NCBI GenBank assembly: GCA_963695105.1
Contig: CAVOGC010000001.1
Coordinates: 68,266-132,265, forward strand
Length of the DNA stretch: 64,000 bases
Direction of reading: 5' to 3'
Source of the DNA: Competibacter sp963695105
GTDB lineage: Bacteria; Pseudomonadota; Gammaproteobacteria; Competibacterales; Competibacteraceae
A model generated the notes under the pieces. That model saw nothing but the letters and a program-made list of their open reading frames with translations. It made no database searches and had not been told where the DNA came from. Shown here piece by piece: positions 19,671 through 27,298 of the stretch (the first letter of the stretch is position 1; every line of letters begins with the position of its first letter). Both the position numbers and the translations under genes were made by a program.

Positions 19671-20207
19671 ATGCAGGATTTACAAATAATCAGCGCCCCG
19701 GCGTCGGACCAGCGCGGATGGCTATCCCGCCGGATGTTGAATGGGCTGGGTTTTTTGCTTTGCGCCGGTTGCCTGGGTTTTGCTTATTACGTCCAGCGCT
19801 ATCTGGGGTTCGAACCGTGTCCGCTGTGTATTTTCCAGCGTCTGGCCCTGCTGGCGGTTGGGCTGGTGTTTCTGGTGGCGACTCTGCACGGGCCACGCGA
19901 TTGGGGCGCAAAAGTATATGGCGTGCTGGTAGGGCTTACCGCCGGCATCGGTGCCGGGATCGCCGCCCGGCACGTCTGGTTGCAGCATCTGCCGCCGGAG
20001 GAAACGCCGCGCTGCGGGCCGAGTCTGGAGTACATGCTGCAAGCGTTTCCGTTGAACGAGGCCATCCGCGAGGTGCTGACCGGCTCCGGCGAGTGCGCCA
20101 AAGTGGACTGGACTTTACTCGGCTTCAGTATGCCGGAGTGGACCTTGCTGCTGTTTGTCTTGCTGGGCGTGGCGGGTGTGGTCGGCAACTGGCGGTTGCG
20201 AAACTGA
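19671..20207 (+). CDS. dsbB: Disulfide bond formation protein DsbB
   Basis: The protein has four predicted membrane helices, the first periplasmic pair CPLC (Cys50, Cys53) and a second pair in ETPRCGPSLEY and SGECAKVDW. It reoxidises DsbA and passes electrons to quinone. The ATG at 19671 gives 178 residues; a GTG at 19623 overlapping the previous stop (GTGA) would add 16 residues and coupling. Neither has a strong ribosome-binding site, so the start is open. Confidence 0.92.
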   Translation: MQDLQIISAPASDQRGWLSRRMLNGLGFLLCAGCLGFAYYVQRYLGFEPCPLCIFQRLALLAVGLVFLVATLHGPRDWGAKVYGVLVGLTAGIGAGIAARHVWLQHLPPEETPRCGPSLEYMLQAFPLNEAIREVLTGSGECAKVDWTLLGFSMPEWTLLLFVLLGVAGVVGNWRLRN

Positions 20208-20297
20208 GCCGGGTGCCTGACCACCGCTGGGCCAGCTCGTCGGGCACGGTACGACAGATCGTCGGCGTCGAGAGCGATCTGCTCCGACAGGGGGACG

Positions 20298-20897
20298 TCA
20301 GCTCGGATGGGGAAGCTCGCCGGGATCGGGAAACGCCACCCGGTCATAGATTTCGGCCAGGGGTAGGGTGCACGCGATGGTCGGGATTTCGATCTGGGCC
20401 TCTAGCCCGTCGGCGGCGGAATAGAGCCACTGCCCGTCCGCCTGCCGGCGGTAATGCTCGATGCGCGGTTTGTCCTGGGTGACCAGCAGGTAGTCACTCA
20501 ATGATTCCAGCGTGCGGTAATGAGCGAATTTGTCGCCCCGGTCGTAGGCTTCGGTGCTGGCCGACAAAACTTCAATAACCACCGTGGGATTCAGCAGGGT
20601 GTCGAAATGCTGGTCCTCCAACCGTGGCTCGCCGCAGACGACCACAACATCGGGATAGGTATAAAGGCCCGTGTGATTGACCTTGACCCGCATGTCGCCG
20701 AAGAACGGTTCACAAGGCTTACGCTTGAGTTGAGCGCCTAGGGCGACGGCCAAGCCGGCAACGATCCGATTATGTTTGAGGCTGGCGCCGCCCATGGCGT
20801 AAATACGGCCGTTCAGATACTCGTTCCTGGTTTCGACTTGACGTTCCAGAGCCAGATAGTCGGCGGCGGTGATGAACAGCTCGGCAGGTCGGGGCAT
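20298..20897 (-). CDS. Uma2 family putative endonuclease (DUF820)
   Basis: The 199-residue protein has the Uma2 PD-(D/E)xK-like core: an early RNEYLNGRIYAMGGASLKHNRI, then YPDVVVVCGEP and NPTVVIEVLSAST, where D, E and V-E supply the predicted metal site. The family is common in environmental bacteria and cyanobacteria and its biological role is unsettled. It lies 15 bp downstream of hemL on the same strand and may be read through from that operon. Confidence 0.85.
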   Translation of the reverse strand: MPRPAELFITAADYLALERQVETRNEYLNGRIYAMGGASLKHNRIVAGLAVALGAQLKRKPCEPFFGDMRVKVNHTGLYTYPDVVVVCGEPRLEDQHFDTLLNPTVVIEVLSASTEAYDRGDKFAHYRTLESLSDYLLVTQDKPRIEHYRRQADGQWLYSAADGLEAQIEIPTIACTLPLAEIYDRVAFPDPGELPHPS

Positions 20898-20912
20898 GGC
20901 GGACCCTCCAGA

Positions 20913-22193
20913 TCAAATGCGGGCGAACACCCGCCGGGCGGCGGTGGCGGTGGCGTCGATATCCGCCTCGGCATGCGCCGAGGACATGAACCCCGCCTCG
21001 AACGCGGACGGCGCCAAATAAACTCCCTCGGCCAGCATCCCGTGGAAAAATGTCTTGAACCGCTCGACATCGCAGGCGGTGGCTTGAGCGTAGTTAGTGA
21101 CATTTTCCTCCGTAAAAAAAAGCCCGAACATCCCACCGACATAGTTCGTCGTCAGTAGTACGCCGGCCTCGCAGGCGGCGTTCACCAGTTCGTCGCACAA
21201 TTGCTGGGTTTTGGCGGCGAGGTCGGCATGGAAGCGGGGGTTGGCGATCAGGTCCAGCGTCGCCAGCCCGGCCGCCAGCGCCACCGGGTTGCCCGACAGC
21301 GTGCCGGCCTGGTAGACCGGCCCCAGCGGCGCCAGCTTTTCCATGATCGCCCGCTTGCCGCCGAAGGCGCCGACCGGCATCCCGCCACCGATGATTTTAC
21401 CCAGCGTCGTGAGGTCCGGAGTGACGCCGTAGAGTGTCTGCGCCCCGCCCAGCGCCACCCGGAAACCGGTCATCACCTCGTCGAAGATCAGCACGCTACC
21501 GTAGCGGGTGCACAGTTCGCGCAGTCCCGCCAGGAAGCCGGGCGCGGGCGGGACGCAGTTCATGTTGCCGGCGACCGGTTCGACGATGACCCCGGCGATT
21601 TCCTCGCCCAGCTTGGCGAACGCTTGCCGGACTTCGAAAAGATCGTTGTAGGTCAGCGTCACTGTGTACGCCGCCAGCGCCGCAGGTACGCCGGGCGAGG
21701 TCGGCACGCCCAGCGTGAGCGCCCCGGAGCCAGCCTTGACCAGCAGCGAGTCGGAATGACCGTGGTAGCAGCCTTCGAATTTGATGATGGTGTTGCGGCC
21801 GGTAAAACCGCGCGCCAGGCGGATGGCGCTCATGGTCGCCTCGGTGCCGGAGTTGCACATGCGCACCAACTCCATCGACGGGATCAGTTCCCGAATCCGC
21901 CGGGCCATGACCGTTTCCATTTCGGTGGGCGCGCCGAAGCTCAGGCCGTGGGTGGCGGCGTCCTGCACGGCGCGGACCACGGCCGGGTGGGCATGGCCGA
22001 CGATCATCGGCCCCCAGGACCCGACGTAATCGATGTAGCGACGACCATCCTCGTCGTACAGATAGGCGCCCTCGCCGCGCTTGAAGAAGATCGGCGTGCC
22101 ACCGACGCCGCGAAAGGCGCGGACCGGCGAGTTGACGCCGCCGGGAATGTAATTTTGCGCTTCGGCGAACAGCTTTTCGGAACGGGTGGTCAT
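20913..22193 (-). CDS. hemL: Glutamate-1-semialdehyde 2,1-aminomutase
   Basis: The 426-residue PLP enzyme makes 5-aminolaevulinate for haem. Landmarks are GGVNSPVRAF near the start, NSGTEATMSAIRLAR, CYHGHSD, FDEVMTGFR and the PLP-lysine segment TLGKIIGGGMPVGAFGG. Its ATG overlaps the thiE stop by four bases, making it the last gene of thiD-thiE-hemL. Confidence 0.97.
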   Translation of the reverse strand: MTTRSEKLFAEAQNYIPGGVNSPVRAFRGVGGTPIFFKRGEGAYLYDEDGRRYIDYVGSWGPMIVGHAHPAVVRAVQDAATHGLSFGAPTEMETVMARRIRELIPSMELVRMCNSGTEATMSAIRLARGFTGRNTIIKFEGCYHGHSDSLLVKAGSGALTLGVPTSPGVPAALAAYTVTLTYNDLFEVRQAFAKLGEEIAGVIVEPVAGNMNCVPPAPGFLAGLRELCTRYGSVLIFDEVMTGFRVALGGAQTLYGVTPDLTTLGKIIGGGMPVGAFGGKRAIMEKLAPLGPVYQAGTLSGNPVALAAGLATLDLIANPRFHADLAAKTQQLCDELVNAACEAGVLLTTNYVGGMFGLFFTEENVTNYAQATACDVERFKTFFHGMLAEGVYLAPSAFEAGFMSSAHAEADIDATATAARRVFARI

Positions 22194-22834
22194 GGTCGAT
22201 CTCCTCGGGCGAACAGGGCGGCGTAGCGGCGGGCGGCGGCCTGGGTGTCGGGTTGGCCAAACACGCCGCTGATCACCGCCAGCGCATCGGCGCCGGCTTC
22301 CAGCAGCAGGGGTGCGTTGTCCGGCGTGATGCCGCCGATGGCGACGACCGGCACGCGCAACGTTGCCCGTGCCGCCCGCAACAATTCGACGGGCGCGCGG
22401 ATCTCGGTGGGCTTGGTCGGGGATGGAAAGAAAGCGCCGAAAGCCACGTAATCGGCGCCCTCATCGGCGGCGGCCAGCGCCAAATCCAGCCGGTCGTAAC
22501 AGGATACGCCAATGAGGGCGTCTTTACCCAGACGGGCGCGAGCGTGGGCGAAGGCGGGATCGCCCTGGCCGACATGGACGCCCGCCGCGCCCGCCCGCGC
22601 CGCCAGTTCCACGTCATCGTTGACGATCAACGGTACTTCGTGGCGGCGGCACACCGCGTTCAAAGCCCGGGCCTGGGCCAGTCGCCGGATCGGGTCGGTG
22701 CTTTTATCCCGGTACTGAATCAGCCGGGCGCCGCCGAGAATCGCCTGTTCGACCGTGAGGGCCAGCCGGTCGTCGGGGATCAGCAGGGCATCGGTGATCG
22801 CGTACAGGCCGCGACAACGATTGGGGGTTTTCAT
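22190..22834 (-). CDS. thiE: Thiamine-phosphate synthase
   Basis: The 214-residue TIM-barrel enzyme joins HMP-PP and HET-P. Motifs: GLYAITD at the N-terminus, IQYRDK, LIVNDDVELA, GVHVGQGDP, and VAIGGITPDNA. It overlaps thiD upstream and hemL downstream by four bases each (ATGA), so the three are translated together. The longer frame upstream is just the thiD region in another phase. Confidence 0.95.
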   Translation of the reverse strand: MKTPNRCRGLYAITDALLIPDDRLALTVEQAILGGARLIQYRDKSTDPIRRLAQARALNAVCRRHEVPLIVNDDVELAARAGAAGVHVGQGDPAFAHARARLGKDALIGVSCYDRLDLALAAADEGADYVAFGAFFPSPTKPTEIRAPVELLRAARATLRVPVVAIGGITPDNAPLLLEAGADALAVISGVFGQPDTQAAARRYAALFARGDRP

Positions 22835-23661
22835 GCCGGACCTCGATGAGCGCTGGCCCAGAACAGCCGGTTGGGCAGAAGCTGGCCGCCGCCCGCCTGG
22901 TAACCGGCTTGCAGCGCATGCCAAGTGTAGTCCTGAGCCCGGCGCACGACGGAACTGAGTGTTTCCCATTCCAGTTCCCGTCCTTGGGCGAGCAGGGCGG
23001 CGATGGCGGCGGCCAGGGTGCAGCCTGAGCCGTGATGGCGACCGGGCAGCCGCGGCCAGCGGTAGCTCTCCAATAAGCGATTGTTGCCGTAACAAGTATT
23101 GACCACTTCCCCGGTCGGTTCGTGCCCGCCGGTGATCAGCACGTAGCGGCAGCCGTGCCCCAGCAGCGCCATGGCGCAGGCATCCAGCGTATCGGCTTCC
23201 GGCGCCAACCGGCGTGCTTCGACACTGTTGGGCGTCAGGACCGTGACCAGCGGCAGCAGCAGGGTTCGCACGATATCGAGCAGCTTGGGGTTGGCCAGTT
23301 CGGCGCCGCCGCCCGCCGTCAGGATCGGATCAAGCACCACCGGGATGCCGGGATAGGCGGCCAGCAGCGCGTGCAGCGCGCCGGCGTTTTCGACGCTGCC
23401 GATGAGGCCGATCTTGATGGCCGCTACTGGCATATCGTCCAGTACGGCCCGTGCCTGGGCCAGTAATTGAACCGGTTCGACCGGCAGCAGCATGTGGACG
23501 TTGTGGGTGTCCTGCACGGTCAGAGCGGTGACGACAGGTGCGGGGTGGCAGCCCAGGCTGACGATCGCCGTGATATCGGCCGCCAGTCCGGCCCCGCCGC
23601 TGGGGTCGTTGCCGGCCAGGGTCATAACCACGGGAGGAGGTGAGGGGGCGAGATCGCTCAA
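22831..23661 (-). CDS. thiD: Hydroxymethylpyrimidine/phosphomethylpyrimidine kinase
   Basis: The ribokinase-fold enzyme shows TLAGNDPSGGAGLAADI, VTALTVQDT, IKIGLIGS, VLDPIL, and the late GSGCTLAAAIAA anion hole/catalytic Asp-like region (here GSGC). It phosphorylates HMP twice in thiamine synthesis. The TTG at 23661 has AGGAG 8 bases upstream and gives 276 residues, so it is preferred over the longer frame to 23742. First gene of thiD-thiE-hemL; no TPP riboswitch was recognised upstream. Confidence 0.93.
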   Translation of the reverse strand: MSDLAPSPPPVVMTLAGNDPSGGAGLAADITAIVSLGCHPAPVVTALTVQDTHNVHMLLPVEPVQLLAQARAVLDDMPVAAIKIGLIGSVENAGALHALLAAYPGIPVVLDPILTAGGGAELANPKLLDIVRTLLLPLVTVLTPNSVEARRLAPEADTLDACAMALLGHGCRYVLITGGHEPTGEVVNTCYGNNRLLESYRWPRLPGRHHGSGCTLAAAIAALLAQGRELEWETLSSVVRRAQDYTWHALQAGYQAGGGQLLPNRLFWASAHRGPA

Positions 23662-23821
23662 GTCGGTACTCCTGGCGGATGATGGATCGGGATGTGGGTT
23701 CGGCCGGCGCGCGACAGATGGGAACCCTGGAAATTCTAACAAACGCCGCGGGTTTTTCGGGATGCACCAGCGTGGGAGAATAGCGACCTCGAAACCATGG
23801 CATCAAGGAAAATAAAACCCG

Positions 23822-23986
23822 ATGAAGAAATACATGTGTCTGATTTGTGGATGGATCTATGACGAGGAAAAGGGCTGGCCCGACGACGGCATCCCGCCGG
23901 GCACCTGCTGGGAAGACGTACCGTTAACCTGGACTTGCCCCGAGTGCGGCGCCGTCAAGGACGATTTCGAGATGGTGGAGATTTAG
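23822..23986 (+). CDS. Rubredoxin
   Basis: A complete 54-residue rubredoxin. Iron ligands are Cys6 and Cys9 (MCLICGW) and Cys39 and Cys42 (TCPECGA), with the family GWIYDEEKG and PDDGIPPGT segments between. An extra Cys sits at 29. It is a small cytoplasmic one-electron carrier. It diverges from thiD and converges on the MscS gene. Confidence 0.96.
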   Translation: MKKYMCLICGWIYDEEKGWPDDGIPPGTCWEDVPLTWTCPECGAVKDDFEMVEI

Positions 23987-24005
23987 GGGCTCGGAGAAGC
24001 GGAGC

Positions 24006-24821
24006 TTAGGACGGCTGTTCGGCGATGGTGGGAAAGGACGCCAGCTCCACACCCGAGCCGAGCAGTGCCGCCTTGCCGCGCACGGTCAGGTCGGTGACGA
24101 AGGCGAACTGCTGGCGCGGGTCGAGCGGGTAAGCCTTGAGGCGGTAATGGGTGCCGAACGGCTTTTCCCGCACGATCACGCCGATCGGCTGGTCGATTTG
24201 CAGCAGCGAGCTGGTCAGGGCGACATCGTACAAGATCTGGTGGACCTGGGCGGCGTCGTGACGGGGATGGAGGTAGAAATCCGCCACGCATTGCAGGTGC
24301 TGGCTGCCGTCGTTGGCGTTGAAGATGGCATGATTCCACAGCTTGAGATGCGGGATATGCACGACGGTGTCGTCCGGGGTGACGATTTCGACCGTGCGCA
24401 TGCCGATGGCGCGCACCTCGCCGTAGGCTCCGTCCACTTCAATCCAGTCGCCGGGCCGGTAGGGGAGTTCGTACAGGGCCACGATGCCGGCAATCAGGCT
24501 GCTGGCGTAATCCTTGGCGGCGAAGCCCAGCGCCAGGCCCAGCGCGCCGAGCAAGCCCACCAGATTCTCGAAGGTGGGTTCGATGACGCGCTGCAAAACC
24601 AGCAGGAGGGCGGCAACGATCACCAGCAGCCGCAGGGCCGGCACCAGGGCCAGCGCTTGCAGGCGCTGGCGGCCGGAAAGGCGGCCAGCCAGCGCCGGAA
24701 TCAGGCGCTGGGCCAAGGTGATCAGTAGCCATGCCCCGGCCGCGATCAGCAGGATTTGCACGATGGCGGTTTCGCTGATGCTGCTCAGCGCCGCCCCCAG
24801 GCGGCTGGCGTCGTCATTCAT
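24006..24821 (-). CDS. MscS-family mechanosensitive channel
   Basis: The 271-residue protein has about three membrane helices, the pore-lining TM3 (LGALGLALGFAAKDYASSLIAG) and the beta domain beginning YRPGDWIEVDGAYGEVRAIGMRTVEIVTPDD. It should gate in response to membrane tension or solute stress. It follows the next gene by 12 bp on the same strand, so the two form an operon. Confidence 0.92.
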   Translation of the reverse strand: MNDDASRLGAALSSISETAIVQILLIAAGAWLLITLAQRLIPALAGRLSGRQRLQALALVPALRLLVIVAALLLVLQRVIEPTFENLVGLLGALGLALGFAAKDYASSLIAGIVALYELPYRPGDWIEVDGAYGEVRAIGMRTVEIVTPDDTVVHIPHLKLWNHAIFNANDGSQHLQCVADFYLHPRHDAAQVHQILYDVALTSSLLQIDQPIGVIVREKPFGTHYRLKAYPLDPRQQFAFVTDLTVRGKAALLGSGVELASFPTIAEQPS

Positions 24822-24833
24822 GATGCGCTGCTC

Positions 24834-26069
24834 CTAAAATCCGTCGGTCAGGTAGCCGTCATCACGGAGGAACTGCCGGACGGTGGGATAGCCCGCGGGC
24901 GATATCCGCCACTCGTTTTCGCGCTGCACGACCAGCCCGGCGGTTTCCAGACAGGCCAGCGTCGCCTCGACCGATGGGGTCGCCAGCGGCAGCAATTGGG
25001 CTAGCAGCCCGGTCGTCAGACCGGCATGCAGGAGCAGGGCGTGTAGCGGAGCGGCATGCTCGCGCAGCAGGCCGGGCGCAGGCAGGGTTTGCCTGATCTG
25101 GCGCCACGGCGTCACCCAGATGGTGCTGCGCCCGTCGGTTGGATCCTCGTTTTCAGCTACCTCGGAAAGCGTTTCATCCGGCGCGGTCCGCAGGTTGGCG
25201 CGCCAGATCGCATGAGCGATGCCGGGAATGCCCCGGCTGCGTTCGGCCAGAATCCGCAGGAAATCGCTGGTTTCGATCGACTCGTCTCCCGCCGCGTTCT
25301 CCGGTGGCGTGAGCACGTATTTCCCGTTATCCGCCTGGCGAAAGATCAGTTGATCCATGCCCGATCCGGCGACGAAACTCTGGAACCAGCGCGCCAGTCC
25401 CTGCGAGTCGAAACCCTGCAGGGTCAGCAGCGGCGGTTCCGGGCCGTGCCAGGCTTTTCGCAGAAACGCCCACGCCCAACTGTCGCAGCCGATGACGCCG
25501 CGCCCGAGGGAACCCGTGCCTGTGTGGTCGAGCAGACGCCGCGCCAGTTCGAGTCCGCGGGCGTGCCGCAGGTAGCAGCGTTCCAGGTTGGGCAGCACCC
25601 AGGGGGATTGATCCCGCGTCCAATCGGCCAGCCAGGCTGAATCCCCGGACAGGATTTGTTCGGGGCTGGGCGGGCTGACCACTCGCCATCTGCGGTTTCC
25701 CGCCCAGGCATTCAGAATGTCGCCGTTACCGCCGTGCGGGGGAGAGATGACGAACACGCAGGCACGGGCGGGCCGCTCGGTATCCAGCCATCCGGCCAGC
25801 GCCTCATCCAGCGCCGCCGCCGCCGGTTGCCAGTCGGGCGCCGGTACGATCCGCTCGATTTGCGCCTCGGGCACAGCCCGCAACTCGTCCTCGGTTTTGA
25901 GAGGAGGGGACTGAGGTTGGGCCGGTTTGGGTTGGAAATGTCGCCACAGAGAACTTAGTCCCGTCTTGACCGTGTGTTCGACGGTCGCGGCGGGGGCTCG
26001 GTAATCCGCGATGGGAACATACCGCCAGAGCGGGGGCGCTTCCTGATCGGTCTGAGACGAGGCGGCCAT
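24834..26069 (-). CDS. P-loop-like protein of unknown function, MscS gene partner
   Basis: The 411-residue protein is not a known enzyme. After a Pro-rich N-terminus, residues near 105-120 read FVISPPHGGNGDILNAWA, placed like a Walker A but lacking the GKT end. SPWVLPNLERCYLRHARGL and GVIGCDSWAWAFL follow where a Walker B and sensor would lie. The last 80 residues look like a winged helix (GLTTGLLAQLLPLATPSVEATLACLETAGLV). It may be a degenerate STAND/AAA-type protein that modulates the adjacent channel; that is inference. Confidence 0.6.
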   Translation of the reverse strand: MAASSQTDQEAPPLWRYVPIADYRAPAATVEHTVKTGLSSLWRHFQPKPAQPQSPPLKTEDELRAVPEAQIERIVPAPDWQPAAAALDEALAGWLDTERPARACVFVISPPHGGNGDILNAWAGNRRWRVVSPPSPEQILSGDSAWLADWTRDQSPWVLPNLERCYLRHARGLELARRLLDHTGTGSLGRGVIGCDSWAWAFLRKAWHGPEPPLLTLQGFDSQGLARWFQSFVAGSGMDQLIFRQADNGKYVLTPPENAAGDESIETSDFLRILAERSRGIPGIAHAIWRANLRTAPDETLSEVAENEDPTDGRSTIWVTPWRQIRQTLPAPGLLREHAAPLHALLLHAGLTTGLLAQLLPLATPSVEATLACLETAGLVVQRENEWRISPAGYPTVRQFLRDDGYLTDGF

Positions 26070-26197
26070 ATTGGGTGTGAGTCGCCGGTGCGTGTTCGGT
26101 GGGAAGTATACAGCGATGGAGGCCAGACGAGGCTATAACTACGAAATCTGCTACACGGATGCCCGGTAAGATAGGGTCCAACACTGGAGTGATCGAC

Positions 26198-26719
26198 ATG
26201 AGTGCGAATCCCAGCCGAATCGAGCTTGTCTCGGATGATATTACCCGCTTGGCAGTCGATGCCATCGTCAATGCCGCCAATCGTTCGCTGCTGGGTGGCG
26301 GCGGAGTGGACGGCGCCATCCATCGTGCCGCCGGACCGGAACTATTGGCGGAATGCCGGGCGCTGGGTGGTTGCGAAACGGGTCAGGCCAAGCTGACGCG
26401 CGGTTATCGCTTGCCGGCCCGTTATGTGATCCATACGGTGGGGCCGGTCTGGCAGGACGGCGACCAGGGCGAGCCGGACTTGCTGGCGGACTGCTACCGC
26501 AACAGCCTGAGGCTGGCGGCGGAGCACGGTGTCCGCACTATCGCTTTTCCCGCGATCAGTTGTGGGGTGTACGGTTATCCGCTGGAGGCAGCCGCGCGGG
26601 TCGCGGTACGCGAGGTCGGGAATTTTCTGGCGGGCGACGACCGGATCGAAACGGTCTACCTGGTTTGCTTCGGCGAGGAGGTACGGCAAGCCTGCCAACA
26701 GGCGCTGCAAGGGATTTGA
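26198..26719 (+). CDS. Macrodomain protein (O-acetyl-ADP-ribose deacetylase type)
   Basis: The 173-residue protein is one macrodomain of the YmdB type: DDITRLAVDAIVNAANRSLLGGGGVDGAIHRAAG at the N-terminus, TGQAKLTRGYRLPARYVIHTVGP and AFPAISCGVYGYP. Such enzymes remove acetyl from O-acetyl-ADP-ribose or ADP-ribose from proteins. The ATG at 26198 has GGAG about 10 bases before it; a longer frame from 26099 lacks family support. Confidence 0.92.
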   Translation: MSANPSRIELVSDDITRLAVDAIVNAANRSLLGGGGVDGAIHRAAGPELLAECRALGGCETGQAKLTRGYRLPARYVIHTVGPVWQDGDQGEPDLLADCYRNSLRLAAEHGVRTIAFPAISCGVYGYPLEAAARVAVREVGNFLAGDDRIETVYLVCFGEEVRQACQQALQGI

Positions 26720-26767
26720 CCGGTGGAGCGGGCGGAGGATGCCGCCCACCGGTCTCGTGGAGATTGT

Positions 26768-27112
26768 TTACAGCCTGATCAGCGCGCCGCCGTCGGCTGG
26801 CGTCAGACGAGTGACCGGCTGTTCGCGGGAAAATGGGTCCAGTTCGAAGCGATACATCAGGGTTTGTCCCTGGCTTTGCCGTTCGGTTTGGATCTGGCGC
26901 AGGGCGTCGAGCAGCATGGCCGCGAACATGGCGTCGGAGTGGGCGCGCCAGCGCGCTTCCGCCGCCGCCGGGCTGTCGGGCTGGACGGTGGGAACAACGG
27001 GGGATGTGGGGTAGTACAACAGGGCCAACAGCAGGGCGCCGGCGGTCGCGAGCAGGGAGGCGGGCACCAGGTAAATGTTGAGGCTCCAGATACCGCGGAA
27101 TAGATGGCGCAT
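26768..27112 (-). CDS. Small single-span membrane protein, unknown function
   Basis: A 114-residue protein with one membrane helix near residues 12-34 (LNIYLVPASLLATAGALLLALLYY) and a soluble Glu/Gln-rich domain after it (ARWRAHSDAMFAAMLLDALRQIQTE). No family is recognised. It converges on the macrodomain gene and is preceded by an AT-rich intergenic stretch likely to hold its promoter. Confidence 0.55.
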   Translation of the reverse strand: MRHLFRGIWSLNIYLVPASLLATAGALLLALLYYPTSPVVPTVQPDSPAAAEARWRAHSDAMFAAMLLDALRQIQTERQSQGQTLMYRFELDPFSREQPVTRLTPADGGALIRL

Positions 27113-27298
27113 GTTTCACCTCTGGCGAAGCCGGTTTATGAAAAGGTTTGTATAACCACGATTTAGATTTTGTACAAGATTTTGGGAATAGTCAAGTATG
27201 AGCCAGATATTCTTATACAAATTTTATAACCTAGCATAGCAGAAGGTTATTTGCGGCGCAAGCCGGAAGTCCTCCGCCTCCGACTGGCGCCGCGCGGT
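27113..27298. other. AT-rich intergenic region
   Basis: About 185 bp between the end of the EF-G-like gene and the small membrane protein start. Both genes are on the minus strand, so it should hold the membrane-protein promoter. TTGTAC and TATACA 17 bp apart on the minus strand (near 27150-27180) are a weak candidate. GGTTTGTATAAC-like words recur at both ends. Confidence 0.35.

Noticed and set aside
23662..23821. Possible TPP riboswitch before thiD
   Set aside because: The conserved CTGAGA and thi-box pairing words were not found in this short gap.
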